A stretch of DNA of 64,000 nucleotides, from positions 1 through 64,000 of the IMG/VR virus record IMGVR_UViG_3300030390_001024; one strand, given 5' to 3'. The stretch comes from a virus. A program made the position numbers and the translations under genes. Positions 33,202 through 40,928 of this stretch are shown here, piece by piece (position 1 is the stretch's first letter; each line of letters opens with the position of its first letter). The notes beneath the pieces are model-generated. The model had not been told where the DNA came from, ran no database searches, and was given only the letters and a program-made list of their open reading frames with translations.

Positions 33202-33288
33202 TTATTTTTTAAGTGCATGGGAACCATCACAGCTTCCATCAGAATTCTGCGTGTTACCACATACACATTGTTGTCTATTATTATTCAT
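33202..33288 (-). CDS. CDGSH-like iron-sulfur miniprotein (28 aa)
   Basis: The sequence is MNNNRQQ, then CVCGNTQNSDGSCDGSH, then ALKK. Cys8, Cys10, Cys20 and His24 reproduce the 3Cys-1His ligand set of CDGSH [2Fe-2S] domains (C-x-C-x2-[ST]-x3-P-x-C-D-G-[SAT]-H). The central spacer is one residue longer and the Pro is missing. It fills the exact gap between the 81-aa gene (5 bases) and the 113-aa gene (5 bases), so it is likely translated. Possible iron-sulfur or zinc binding in a structural operon; function unknown. Confidence 0.65.
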   Translation of the reverse strand: MNNNRQQCVCGNTQNSDGSCDGSHALKK

Positions 33289-33293
33289 ATCTT

Positions 33294-33635
33294 TTATTTT
33301 TTATAAGCTCTACGTGCAGTTTTTCTCATCATTCCTTTCTTAGTACCACCACCTTTTTTCATCTTATTCATCATAGGATCTAATACTGAACCACTACCAT
33401 TACTAAACATTTCTAAACCACCTGCTGCAGCCATTGTTTCCATAGCCATTGCTTGTGGAGTAAGATCTCTCATTCCATCATCTGATGATGTAAAACCTCC
33501 AGCTCCAGTCGCCATTAAGGTATCTCCTCCCATATTATATCTTTTCATTTTATTTTCTTTTTTCTTTTTTTTCTTTGCTGAGGAGCTTCCTCCTATTTTG
33601 TAATTCATTCCAGCTCTTGACATATTGTTTGGCAT
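33294..33635 (-). CDS. Low-complexity basic virion-operon protein (113 aa)
   Basis: Highly basic, Met- and Gly-rich protein with Lys runs (SSSAKKKKKKENKMKRYNMG) and a basic end (MMRKTARRAYKK). Probably disordered. Comparable low-complexity peptides are common in virion operons of phages in aquatic metagenomes. DNA-condensing or scaffolding use is possible; no family recognised. Confidence 0.6.
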   Translation of the reverse strand: MPNNMSRAGMNYKIGGSSSAKKKKKKENKMKRYNMGGDTLMATGAGGFTSSDDGMRDLTPQAMAMETMAAAGGLEMFSNGSGSVLDPMMNKMKKGGGTKKGMMRKTARRAYKK

Positions 33636-33647
33636 AATTTCTAATTT

Positions 33648-34049
33648 TTATTTGTTATTGTTTTTTACTTTTTCTAATGAACGTCCTCCAAAGTATGCAC
33701 CTATTACTGTAATTAAAACTAATTGTAATAGATCAACCCAGGAAGCTTTGACATCAAATGCTATAAAGCCTGCATCAACAAATACTAACAATACTGTTGA
33801 TACTACTAAAAATATTAATGTCATTGGTCTTACGTTTTTACTTAACCAACTATCTGAATTCATATCTGAACTCCATCTTGTTGTTATTTCTTTCTCCATG
33901 TTTGCTTCATGCTTGGAGATTAATTCTTTTATCTTTAACTCAGCAGCTAGCTTTTCTTCATCAGAAGTATGTAGCCCATCTATAACACTACCAATACCAA
34001 CAACTAATTCTTTAGCTCCACTTGAAAATATTTTACTTAGTATACTCAT
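33648..34049 (-). CDS. Holin, three-TM family (133 aa)
   Basis: An N-terminal amphipathic region (LSKIFSSGAKELVVGIGSVI) and a charged helix precede two clear transmembrane segments (MTLIFLVVSTVLLVFVDAGF and LLQLVLITVIGAYFGG). The C-terminus is basic (RSLEKVKNNNK). The order and the MNSDSWLSKNVRPMTLIF junction are typical of the Holin_3TMs family. It would permeabilise the inner membrane at lysis. No endolysin was recognised nearby. Confidence 0.8.
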   Translation of the reverse strand: MSILSKIFSSGAKELVVGIGSVIDGLHTSDEEKLAAELKIKELISKHEANMEKEITTRWSSDMNSDSWLSKNVRPMTLIFLVVSTVLLVFVDAGFIAFDVKASWVDLLQLVLITVIGAYFGGRSLEKVKNNNK

Positions 34050-34053
34050 AACT

Positions 34054-35415
34054 TTATGTTTGTTGAACTGCTACACTCCAAATTACATTTAACTCATCTG
34101 ATTTTACTACCCCATCAAAATTGAAACCAAACATAGCATATCCAACACCTGAAATTGCTGATGACAGTGTAACAACCACTGCACCACATTCAAGCTGTCT
34201 TTGATTACCAGATGGCCCTACAGGACCATTGGGAGCTGCACTTAATGCTACATCTCTTAAATTTACTGGCCAGTTGCTTGTACCAGTGTCACTACAAGTA
34301 TACCATCCTAATACAGCTTTATAAGTTTGTCCACCAGAAGCCCTTTTATTAGTAATCCTATAAGAAAGCGTTATTGTATCACCAATTTTTAAGTCTTTTT
34401 CTATAGGTATACCAGCACTAAATACTGCATCTGTAGGTACTTGCCAGGATGCTGCTGCATTCATAGATTGTGTTACATTTGTCCAATCAAGTAAATATGG
34501 TGAGTATTGAGTTGTAGTACCTGCTAAATTAGCTACAACTTCTTGACCCATCATTTTAAAATTATCACCGGTCATAGCTAAAGTATAAGCATCATTAGTT
34601 AGATCACCCATCATCATAAAAGCTCTACCAGAACCTACAATACTATCTATAGTACCACCACCTCCACCTGATCCACTACTTGCTGCAGTTAATCTACCCT
34701 GTTGATCTACAGTAATATTTGCATTAGTGTAAGATCCCGGTGTAACAACAGTGTCATCTAAGTCAATTTCTAACGTACCATTTAGACCTGATGCAGCCAT
34801 ACTAGTTGTAATTCCTGTATCTCCACTAATCAATAAATTAAATCCTGACCCTACACTTATACTAGGATTTAATCCAGCATCTGATTTTACTACCCAATTA
34901 TATGTGTTGGTAATTGTTAGCTCATTAGCAGTTTGCCCAATAGTAATATTAGTACCCTCAACTAATGTTCTAAAGTTAAGTGTCTCACCAACTTTATCTT
35001 TCCACACTTCTTTACCTGTTCCTACATTAGCTGCAAGATTAGGCTCTCCTAATGTTGTTATTTCTATATAATCATCATCAGATGAAACAGCAAGAGTAAG
35101 ATTACTACTCATTGATTTAAGAGATCTATAAAATATAGTACATACTTGTGTAGTTGGATCAACTACAGTTTTTTGATACACCCCTACTGTACCAGCAGCT
35201 GGTTTAGCTGGAGAGTTTGCATGGTCACAATGTTCTGCAGCAACATTTAAATCTCTTACCTTTATTACTTTTATACTTTTATAAGGAATAGGTGAGGCAA
35301 CACCAGTCATGTCTGGTTCTTCGTTTACACCTAGAACCAATACATCATCAAGGCCTGCTTTCTTTGCATATACAGATCTTCTTATTAAACTTAATACATC
35401 AGTTAAAATGTTCAT
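34054..35415 (-). CDS. Tail fibre-like protein (453 aa)
   Basis: Starts with MNILTDVLSLIRRSVYAKK, the same type of N-terminal segment as the two longer fibre proteins. Residues about 190-250 contain SYTNANITVDQQGRLTAASS, nearly the same repeat as near the C-terminal end of the 1068-aa protein (YTNTTLTVDQQGRLTAASSG). A Gly-rich linker leads to a beta-rich C-terminal domain of about 200 aa. Likely a short fibre or baseplate-proximal adhesin. It overlaps the 44-aa gene by ATGA. Confidence 0.75.
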   Translation of the reverse strand: MNILTDVLSLIRRSVYAKKAGLDDVLVLGVNEEPDMTGVASPIPYKSIKVIKVRDLNVAAEHCDHANSPAKPAAGTVGVYQKTVVDPTTQVCTIFYRSLKSMSSNLTLAVSSDDDYIEITTLGEPNLAANVGTGKEVWKDKVGETLNFRTLVEGTNITIGQTANELTITNTYNWVVKSDAGLNPSISVGSGFNLLISGDTGITTSMAASGLNGTLEIDLDDTVVTPGSYTNANITVDQQGRLTAASSGSGGGGGTIDSIVGSGRAFMMMGDLTNDAYTLAMTGDNFKMMGQEVVANLAGTTTQYSPYLLDWTNVTQSMNAAASWQVPTDAVFSAGIPIEKDLKIGDTITLSYRITNKRASGGQTYKAVLGWYTCSDTGTSNWPVNLRDVALSAAPNGPVGPSGNQRQLECGAVVVTLSSAISGVGYAMFGFNFDGVVKSDELNVIWSVAVQQT

Positions 35416-35546
35416 CGTCCTTGTCCTCTATATTTTTTATTATAATTCTTACTGCTAGTTAAGTTTGAGCTTTTAGATTTGGAGTGTACTCCTGGTCTTT
35501 TAGCTCTCCTAGGTTTTACATAAGTACTATGTAATATTCTAGCCAT
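35412..35546 (-). CDS. Small basic peptide (44 aa)
   Basis: Very basic peptide (ILHSTYVKPRRAKRPGVHSK, then SSKNYNKKYRGQGR) of a type often found in virion operons of Bacteroidota phages. Coupled to both neighbours: TAATG overlap upstream and ATGA overlap into the 453-aa gene. Probably binds nucleic acid or acts in assembly; function unknown. Confidence 0.65.
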   Translation of the reverse strand: MARILHSTYVKPRRAKRPGVHSKSKSSNLTSSKNYNKKYRGQGR

Positions 35547-35800
35547 TACTTAACTTCTTTCTTTTTTCTACCTTTTCTAGCTTTACCTTTTACTGCTCCG
35601 CCTACATCACCTATTTGATTAGCTACTTCTTTTAATGCTTTAGTTACATCTTTAATTTCTTCAACTGTTAAACCATATCTATACTGCAAATCAGAAGCTA
35701 ATGCTTTTGCTTTTTCATCTACAGAAGTCTTTGACCATAGCTTTAGCCAATAGTCTTGTGGACTAAATGTCCATAATATACTCACAAATTTTTTAAACAT
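35546..35800 (-). CDS. Hypothetical protein, first gene of fibre operon (84 aa)
   Basis: Residues 1-25 are aromatic and may sit at a membrane (KKFVSILWTFSPQDYWLKLW). The middle is helical (VEEIKDVTKALKEVANQIG) and the end is Lys/Arg-rich (GKARKGRKKKEVK). First gene of the minus-strand operon that starts opposite nrdB. No family recognised. Confidence 0.6.
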   Translation of the reverse strand: MFKKFVSILWTFSPQDYWLKLWSKTSVDEKAKALASDLQYRYGLTVEEIKDVTKALKEVANQIGDVGGAVKGKARKGRKKKEVK

Positions 35801-35825
35801 AATAATTTATTTTAATACACTATAT

Positions 35826-35916
35826 TAATAATATACAAAATTTGAAGCACCCAGTCAAATATTATATTATATTTGTTCTATCTGGATGATTAGTGTATAA
35901 TAATAATATACAAAAT
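35826..35916. promoter_or_regulatory. Divergent promoter region with 16-base direct repeats
   Basis: TAATAATATACAAAAT occurs at 35826-35841 and 35901-35916. Between them CAAATAT (35856-35862) and ATATTTG (35869-35875) form an inverted repeat. On the plus strand TTTG (35841-35844) and TATATTTG (35868-35875) with a 23-base spacer are a plausible Bacteroidota promoter for nrdB. The mirrored half could serve the minus-strand operon less well (TAATATTTG). The direct repeats would suit a regulator binding on both sides. Confidence 0.45.
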
Positions 35917-35993
35917 ATATTGCAATTATAAAATCATTAAGTAAGTAAATACAAAATATGAAAATATCATCCGTAAGGTTTTTTTGTCTTACC
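35884..35993 (+). promoter_or_regulatory. Structured 5' leader of the RNR operon
   Basis: GGATGAT (35884-35890) pairs with ATCATCC (35966-35972). Next to it GTAAG (35973-35977) pairs with CTTAC (35988-35992) around a T-rich loop holding seven T. With the promoter upstream, this lies in a leader of nearly 200 bases before the nrdB ATG at 36086. The rest of the leader (35994-36085) shows no clear motif. A control element for RNR expression is possible. Confidence 0.35.
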
Positions 35994-36085
35994 AATTTTT
36001 ATTAAATTATAATTACTCAATGGCTACATTTCTTACTCAGAAGGTGTGGCTTTTGTGTCCTTAACAACTAAATACATATAAAAAC

Positions 36086-37063
36086 ATGAAAGACATTTTT
36101 AAGCCTAGACTAAATATACTACCTTATCAATACCCACAACTATTAGCATACAAAGATGCAATCAGACATTCTTATTGGATAGATACAGAATTTAATTTTA
36201 CAGAAGACATACAAGACTTTAAAATTACTATTACACCTGAACAAAAAGATGTAATCAAAAAAACAATGTTGGCCATTGCTCAGATAGAAGTAAATGTAAA
36301 AACATTCTGGGGTGATTTATATAAACGTATGCCCATTACAGAAATTGGTGATGTGGGTTTTACATTTGCAGAATCTGAAGTAAGACATAAAGATGCTTAT
36401 GCTAGACTGCTGAGAATCTTAGGGTTAGAAAAAGAATTTGAAACAGTTGTTGAGGTACCAGCTATTAAAGGAAGGATTAAATACTTAAAAAAATACTTAG
36501 ATGGAACAAGAAGTAGTGATGATAAAATGTATACTAAGTCTGTTCTTTTGTTCTCTCTATTTATAGAACACGTTAGTTTATTTAGTCAGTTTCTTATAAT
36601 GATGTCATTTAATAAAGAACTTAATTTATTTAAAGGCATTTCAAATGTTGTTGAAGCCACCAGTAAAGAAGAAGAAATACATGGAAACTTTGGTGCTGAA
36701 CTAATAAATATAATAAAAAAAGAAAATCCACACTGGTTTAACTCTCAGTTCAAACAATTGATTTATTCTGCATGTCAAAAGGCCTATGAAGCAGAATGTA
36801 AAATATTAGATTGGATATTTGAGAAAGGTGAACTATCTTTTCTTTCTAAAGAAGTAATTGAAAACTTTATAATGAATAGGTTTAACAACTCATTACAAAA
36901 AATAGGGATGAAAAGTATATTTGAGGTTGATAAAACAATGTTAAAACAAGTAGAGTGGTTTGATATAGAAATAACAGCCACTAAAGAAGGAGACTTCTTT
37001 TATAAAAAAAGTGTAGACTATAATAAAAAAAGTAAAAGTATAACTGAAGATGATCTCTTCTAA
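36086..37063 (+). CDS. nrdB: Ribonucleotide reductase class I, small subunit (325 aa)
   Basis: The diiron ligands are visible: Glu68 (AQIEVN), Glu98-x-x-His101 (EVRH), Glu161 (FIEHVS) and Glu196-x-x-His199 (EEIH). Tyr105, four residues after His101, is the expected radical tyrosine, so this looks like a standard tyrosyl-radical subunit. It generates the radical used by NrdA to reduce ribonucleotides. Located with nrdA on the plus strand, between minus-strand structural operons, under a likely host-type promoter. nrdA overlaps its end. Confidence 0.95.
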   Translation: MKDIFKPRLNILPYQYPQLLAYKDAIRHSYWIDTEFNFTEDIQDFKITITPEQKDVIKKTMLAIAQIEVNVKTFWGDLYKRMPITEIGDVGFTFAESEVRHKDAYARLLRILGLEKEFETVVEVPAIKGRIKYLKKYLDGTRSSDDKMYTKSVLLFSLFIEHVSLFSQFLIMMSFNKELNLFKGISNVVEATSKEEEIHGNFGAELINIIKKENPHWFNSQFKQLIYSACQKAYEAECKILDWIFEKGELSFLSKEVIENFIMNRFNNSLQKIGMKSIFEVDKTMLKQVEWFDIEITATKEGDFFYKKSVDYNKKSKSITEDDLF

Positions 37064-38699
37064 AAAACCAAACATGGAATACAAAAAATATTACTGGCTT
37101 AATAATGATAGCAGAACGTTTCTGTCTAGAGGATATATAACTGAAACACCAGAACAAAGAATAAAAGACATTGCTATTAAGGCAGAAAAATATTTAAATA
37201 TTAAAGGGTTTGCAGAAAAGTTTGAAGACTATATGGCACGTGGGTTTTACTCTCTATCTACACCTGTATGGATTAACTTTGGTAAACAAAAGGGGTTACC
37301 TATTAGTTGTTATGGTTCTAATATAGATGATAACTTAGATAGTATACTTAACGCAGGCCGTGAAATAGGAATGATGAGTAAGTATGGTGGAGGCACAAGT
37401 GCTTTCCTAGGAAACATCAGGCCAAGAGGTAGTGAAATATCTACAGGTGGTCATGCTGATGGGCCTATTCACTATGCTAGAATGTATGACACAGTAGTTG
37501 ATGTATGTAAACAATCAGAAGCTAGACGTGGTGCTTGTGCAGTGTACTTACCTGTAGAGCATGCAGATATACTAGAGTTCTTAGATATAGGTACTGAAGG
37601 TAACCCTATACAAAACTTGCAGTATGGTGTTACCGTTACTGACCAATGGATGGAAGAGATGAAAACAGGAGACAGGAAGAAGCGTAAAGTATGGGCTAAG
37701 ATCATACAACGTAGGTCTGAGTTTGGTTATCCTTATATAATGTTTAAAGATAATAGTAATAATAACTCTCCATACAAAGATATAGGGCTTGAAATTACAG
37801 CATCAAATCTATGCTCAGAGATTCAGCTACCAACAGATAGTTATAATTCTTTTGTGTGTTGCTTAGGATCTATTAACCTGTTACACTGGGATGAAATTAA
37901 AGAGACGGATGCAGTACAAACCTATGTTTACTTTTTGAATGCTGTTATGGATGAGTTCATTATCAAGTCAGAAACAATGCCTGGGATGAAGAGAGCCTAT
38001 AATTTTGCTGAAAAACATAGAGCAATTGGTTTAGGTGTATTAGGATACCATTCTTTATTTCAATCAAAGCTTATTGACTTTGAATCATTAGAAGCTAAAC
38101 AACTTAACTCAGAAATATTTAGAACAATAAAAGATAGAAGTGAGATAGCCTCAAGAAAACTAAATTCAGAATATGGATATAGATCTTTAAGAGAAGGTTA
38201 TGCTAATACTACACTCATGGCTATAGCTCCTACTAAGTCTAGTTCATTTATACATGGTGCTGTATCTATGGGTATTGAGCCTATTAAGTCTAACTACTTT
38301 ATCAAAGATCTTGCTAAGTCTAAAACAGTTTATAAAAATCCTTTTTTAGAGTGTGAGTTAGAAAAGCATGGTATAAACAATGATAAAACATGGAAGTCTA
38401 TACTTAAAAAAGATGGGAGTGTACAACACTTAGACTTTCCTACTAAGACTGTCTTTAAGTCATTTGTAGAAATAACACCAAAGGAGTTAGTATTACAAGC
38501 TGCACAAAGACAAAAGTATATTGATCAATCACAATCACTTAACTTAATGATAGATCCCTCTGTATCAGCTAAACAAATCAATCAGTTATATTTGTATGCA
38601 CATGAAGAAGGAGTAAAAACTTTATACTATCAGTTTAGTAAAAGTTCTGCACAGGACTTTGCAAGAAACATTCTAGAGTGTACTAGCTGTGAGGGTTAG
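37050..38699 (+). CDS. nrdA: Ribonucleotide reductase class I, large subunit (549 aa)
   Basis: Active-site residues: Cys87 (SCYGS), Asn253-Cys255-Glu257 (NLCSE), Cys270 (VCCLGSIN), the radical-transfer pair Tyr526-Tyr527 (LYYQ) and the C-terminal redox pair CTSC (544-547). The protein is shorter than the about 760-aa bacterial type. The first active-site Cys is at 87 rather than about 225, so the N-terminal ATP-cone is missing and dATP feedback through it cannot occur. The start at 37050 overlaps nrdB; ATG 37074 is an alternative. Its stop overlaps a convergent small gene and a hairpin. Confidence 0.95.
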   Translation: MISSKKPNMEYKKYYWLNNDSRTFLSRGYITETPEQRIKDIAIKAEKYLNIKGFAEKFEDYMARGFYSLSTPVWINFGKQKGLPISCYGSNIDDNLDSILNAGREIGMMSKYGGGTSAFLGNIRPRGSEISTGGHADGPIHYARMYDTVVDVCKQSEARRGACAVYLPVEHADILEFLDIGTEGNPIQNLQYGVTVTDQWMEEMKTGDRKKRKVWAKIIQRRSEFGYPYIMFKDNSNNNSPYKDIGLEITASNLCSEIQLPTDSYNSFVCCLGSINLLHWDEIKETDAVQTYVYFLNAVMDEFIIKSETMPGMKRAYNFAEKHRAIGLGVLGYHSLFQSKLIDFESLEAKQLNSEIFRTIKDRSEIASRKLNSEYGYRSLREGYANTTLMAIAPTKSSSFIHGAVSMGIEPIKSNYFIKDLAKSKTVYKNPFLECELEKHGINNDKTWKSILKKDGSVQHLDFPTKTVFKSFVEITPKELVLQAAQRQKYIDQSQSLNLMIDPSVSAKQINQLYLYAHEEGVKTLYYQFSKSSAQDFARNILECTSCEG

Positions 38700-38803
38700 T
38701 CTTTAATAAAGACTACAATATCACAACTATGACAAAAGTAATATTTGTCATCACCTGCACCAGAATAATAAGTCATTGCTGAATTGCATTTTTTACATCT
38801 CAT
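38696..38803 (-). CDS. Zinc-ribbon miniprotein (35 aa)
   Basis: MRCKKCNSAMTYYSG is followed by an acidic loop, YYFCHSCDIVVF and an end IKD, giving CxxC and CxxC knuckles of a rubredoxin-like zinc ribbon. It starts 2 bases after the preceding tiny TM gene and converges on nrdA with a 3-base overlap. Last gene of the minus-strand envelope cassette. Function unknown. Confidence 0.6.
   Translation of the reverse strand: MRCKKCNSAMTYYSGAGDDKYYFCHSCDIVVFIKD
38697..38715. terminator. Perfect hairpin at the nrdA convergent end
   Basis: TAGTCTTT (38697-38704) and AAAGACTA (38708-38715) form a perfect 8-bp hairpin with loop AAT. It covers the nrdA stop codon and the last codons of the opposite zinc-ribbon gene. 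There is no T-tract on either strand, so termination efficiency is uncertain, but the place fits a bidirectional end signal. Confidence 0.45.
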
Positions 38804-38805
38804 AT

Positions 38806-38892
38806 TTACTTTTGCTTTAAATCATCTATTAATAGTTGACAAACTGTAAAAATAATAAATATATAAAATACTAAAAGTGTATATTTTTCCAC
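38806..38892 (-). CDS. Tiny membrane peptide, GTG start (28 aa)
   Basis: The GTG directly follows the TAG of the thioredoxin-like gene, and the ORF ends 2 bases before the zinc-ribbon ATG. It encodes a single transmembrane helix (YTLLVFYIFIIFTVCQLLI) with a short charged end. The tight fit and hydrophobic pattern support it, but the rare start makes it uncertain. Confidence 0.4.
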   Translation of the reverse strand: MEKYTLLVFYIFIIFTVCQLLIDDLKQK

Positions 38893-39312
38893 CTAGTAAC
38901 TTGCTTCACGCCTAACCACCTCTATAGCCCTGACCATTTTGTTATAGTCTACAGGACATAATAGATCAAGCTTTGCTCTTGCTGTAAATTTAATGTATGC
39001 ATCACCCTTTAAATATAACAGTAAAGTTGGTGCCATTCTAATTCTAAGTTCTTTTTTTAATTTTGGTGAGGTAGCAATATCACATCTATAATATGTGACT
39101 CCCTCAAGATTGTTGATTTTTTTCCAGTCTGGAAATGCATTGTCTTTATTAAAGTCTGCCCAAAACTCTACTACAATAACATTATCTTCTCCATCTTCGT
39201 CAAATGCAGATGCTCCTGTAACCTTCTCCTCAAAGTCTTTATCTGTGATCCATTCCTGAGACAGTACAGTTGTTGTTGTTAAAAGCAATAATACTGTAAG
39301 AATGTACTTCAT
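38893..39312 (-). CDS. Exported thioredoxin-fold protein without CxxC (139 aa)
   Basis: A signal peptide (KYILTVLLLLTTTTVLSQ) is followed by a thioredoxin-like core: strand VIVVEFWADF, helix, YRCDIATSP and the cis-Pro loop RMAPTLLLY. The expected CxxC after WA is replaced (WADFNKDNAF), so it cannot be a classical dithiol oxidoreductase. A binding or chaperone role in the periplasm is more likely. It sits 1 base downstream of the TM/coiled-coil gene in an operon of envelope-directed proteins. Confidence 0.75.
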   Translation of the reverse strand: MKYILTVLLLLTTTTVLSQEWITDKDFEEKVTGASAFDEDGEDNVIVVEFWADFNKDNAFPDWKKINNLEGVTYYRCDIATSPKLKKELRIRMAPTLLLYLKGDAYIKFTARAKLDLLCPVDYNKMVRAIEVVRREASY

Positions 39313-39313
39313 C

Positions 39314-39604
39314 TTATTTCTTTTTAGTTAACTCGTAGATTCTCTCTTCCATTTTGTCAAACTTTTCTAATAATGATTCTACATCTTCTTGAGTATCCAT
39401 AATGGTTTGTCTAATTAACTCATCTTTTAAATCATACTCTACTCTTTCTATTGGAGGTTTTGGGTTCTCCATTGCAGTAGCTATATCTGCTTTTAATGTA
39501 AACCACATTGTTGATAATGAAATTACAAATCCCACAATCATTCCAATTGTCTTAAGGTCTAAGGTTACTTGTGTTTTTTCTCCTATCTCTGGTACTCCCG
39601 CCAT
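39314..39604 (-). CDS. TM/coiled-coil protein (96 aa)
   Basis: One transmembrane segment (LKTIGMIVGFVISLSTMWFT) lies near residues 17-37. A long charged coiled-coil-like helix follows (DVESLLEKFDKMEERIYELT). The form resembles an inner-membrane spanin or a phage membrane scaffold, but no partner with the expected lipoprotein signal is evident. Starts 12 bases after the barrel-like gene's stop. Confidence 0.65.
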   Translation of the reverse strand: MAGVPEIGEKTQVTLDLKTIGMIVGFVISLSTMWFTLKADIATAMENPKPPIERVEYDLKDELIRQTIMDTQEDVESLLEKFDKMEERIYELTKKK

Positions 39605-39616
39605 TGTTTTATTTTT

Positions 39617-40834
39617 TTACTTGAATGTATAATTTAATCCTAATGTTGTTTGAAACAACTCACTGTCCCACATCTTTGAGTATTCTCCTTCCATAAACAC
39701 TCCTATATTTTTATTTATCTTCCAACCTAAGTTAGCACCAAAAGAATAGTCTGCCCATTGTTCTGGATCATTATCTAAAATTAAGCCACCCTTACCCCAG
39801 TTATTTCTATTTAAATAAGAAACAACCTCATCTCCTTTTAAGTATCTGTGGTATGGTAGTATATAGTTAGCATATGCATGTATCCAAAAGTTTCTTTTGT
39901 AATGATAGAAGTCCATTCCTAGTATAGGTGCTACCTCACCAAATGCAGGTATCTCTGATAATGATTCTCTATTAAAGCGGTTCATCAAATCTGTAAATAC
40001 AGTTTCTCTGAAATCAATATCAGAATAAGCTACAATAGTTCCATCTTGATCTTTCCATATCCAGTCTTGCATCTCTTCTCCTGTATTTGCATCTGTATAT
40101 GTAGTAAGATGATCAGTATAACCGTATTCAAATCCTAAAGTATACCATGGATGTACAGGAAACTCAAACTCATTCCCGTCTTGATCCATATATATTTCTG
40201 TTTCATTAAGCCATATCTCAACTGGGTTATAACCATATGCACGGCTATGAGTTCTATAGATTGCACCTGCAGAGATACTAAACTTTTCTCCTAAAGGTAA
40301 CCTTAATCTTGCTTCTGCTGATTCATAGGCTAAATTTATCTTTCCTACCTCTCTTGACTCAACTTTAAAGATGTGATGATCTCCTGTATGCTTTATAAAG
40401 AACCTGTGGTTTCTAAACATCTCACCTCTCCAACGTTCTTTTTCCCAATGTAATTGATATTCTAAACCTTTTAATGCAGAACTTGGGGCACTAAATGCAA
40501 GCTGTTCTTCTGTACCATCATAAAAATTTCTTGGCTTTCTCTCATAACTAAACCTTGCTAGCTTTCTAATACCAAAACCAATTCTATAATCAAATGGGTA
40601 GTCAGGCGTATTATCTACTACAACAGGTATATCATAAAGACCATCGCCATCCCCTGTTCTTACAAAATAGGTTGACACATCTTCTTCTATAGAGTTGTTT
40701 AGATCAGCAGCTCCATATATAGTACCATATTTAATAAAGTCTTTATATAAGGATTTAAAAAATGGTGAACTATCTTGAGCAGAAGCACCATTTATAACCA
40801 ATATACATACTAATAAACTTACATATCTTTTCAT
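39617..40834 (-). CDS. Outer-membrane beta-barrel-like protein (405 aa)
   Basis: N-terminal signal peptide (KRYVSLLVCILVINGASAQ) with cleavage expected near residue 20. The body consists of alternating aromatic/hydrophobic strands (for example FRIG/IRKLARFSYERKPRN, FSISAGAIYRTHSRAYG) and the end TTLGLNYTFK resembles the last strand of an outer-membrane barrel. It would insert in the host outer membrane or be a virion-linked envelope protein. Receptor shielding, superinfection exclusion or lysis are possible roles. First gene of the envelope cassette, after a 94-base gap with repeats. Confidence 0.7.
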   Translation of the reverse strand: MKRYVSLLVCILVINGASAQDSSPFFKSLYKDFIKYGTIYGAADLNNSIEEDVSTYFVRTGDGDGLYDIPVVVDNTPDYPFDYRIGFGIRKLARFSYERKPRNFYDGTEEQLAFSAPSSALKGLEYQLHWEKERWRGEMFRNHRFFIKHTGDHHIFKVESREVGKINLAYESAEARLRLPLGEKFSISAGAIYRTHSRAYGYNPVEIWLNETEIYMDQDGNEFEFPVHPWYTLGFEYGYTDHLTTYTDANTGEEMQDWIWKDQDGTIVAYSDIDFRETVFTDLMNRFNRESLSEIPAFGEVAPILGMDFYHYKRNFWIHAYANYILPYHRYLKGDEVVSYLNRNNWGKGGLILDNDPEQWADYSFGANLGWKINKNIGVFMEGEYSKMWDSELFQTTLGLNYTFK

Positions 40835-40866
40835 AGTGTAGTTTTGTTATGTTAATACGTATTGGT

Positions 40867-40910
40867 TTATATAATAATATAAGAACTTTTTATGAATCTA
40901 AGAAGAACTT
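40867..40910 (-). promoter_or_regulatory. Repeat-bearing upstream region of the barrel gene
   Basis: AAGAACTT occurs at 40881-40888 and 40903-40910, 22 bases start to start, which places both copies on the same face of the helix. TTATAT-AATA-ATATAA (40867-40882) is a palindrome next to them. No TAnnTTTG box is visible on the minus strand, so a phage-specific promoter or operator is possible. The gap 40835-40928 is the only space between the cargo operon and the envelope cassette. Confidence 0.35.
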
Positions 40911-40928
40911 AACCTGAAAATTTGACAT

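Noticed and set aside
33625-34092. 155-aa plus-strand ORF
   Set aside because: Antisense of the holin gene, which has a recognisable family pattern.
38893-39312. Phage thioredoxin/glutaredoxin serving the ribonucleotide reductase
   Set aside because: It has a signal peptide and lacks the CxxC motif, so it cannot reduce NrdA in the cytoplasm.
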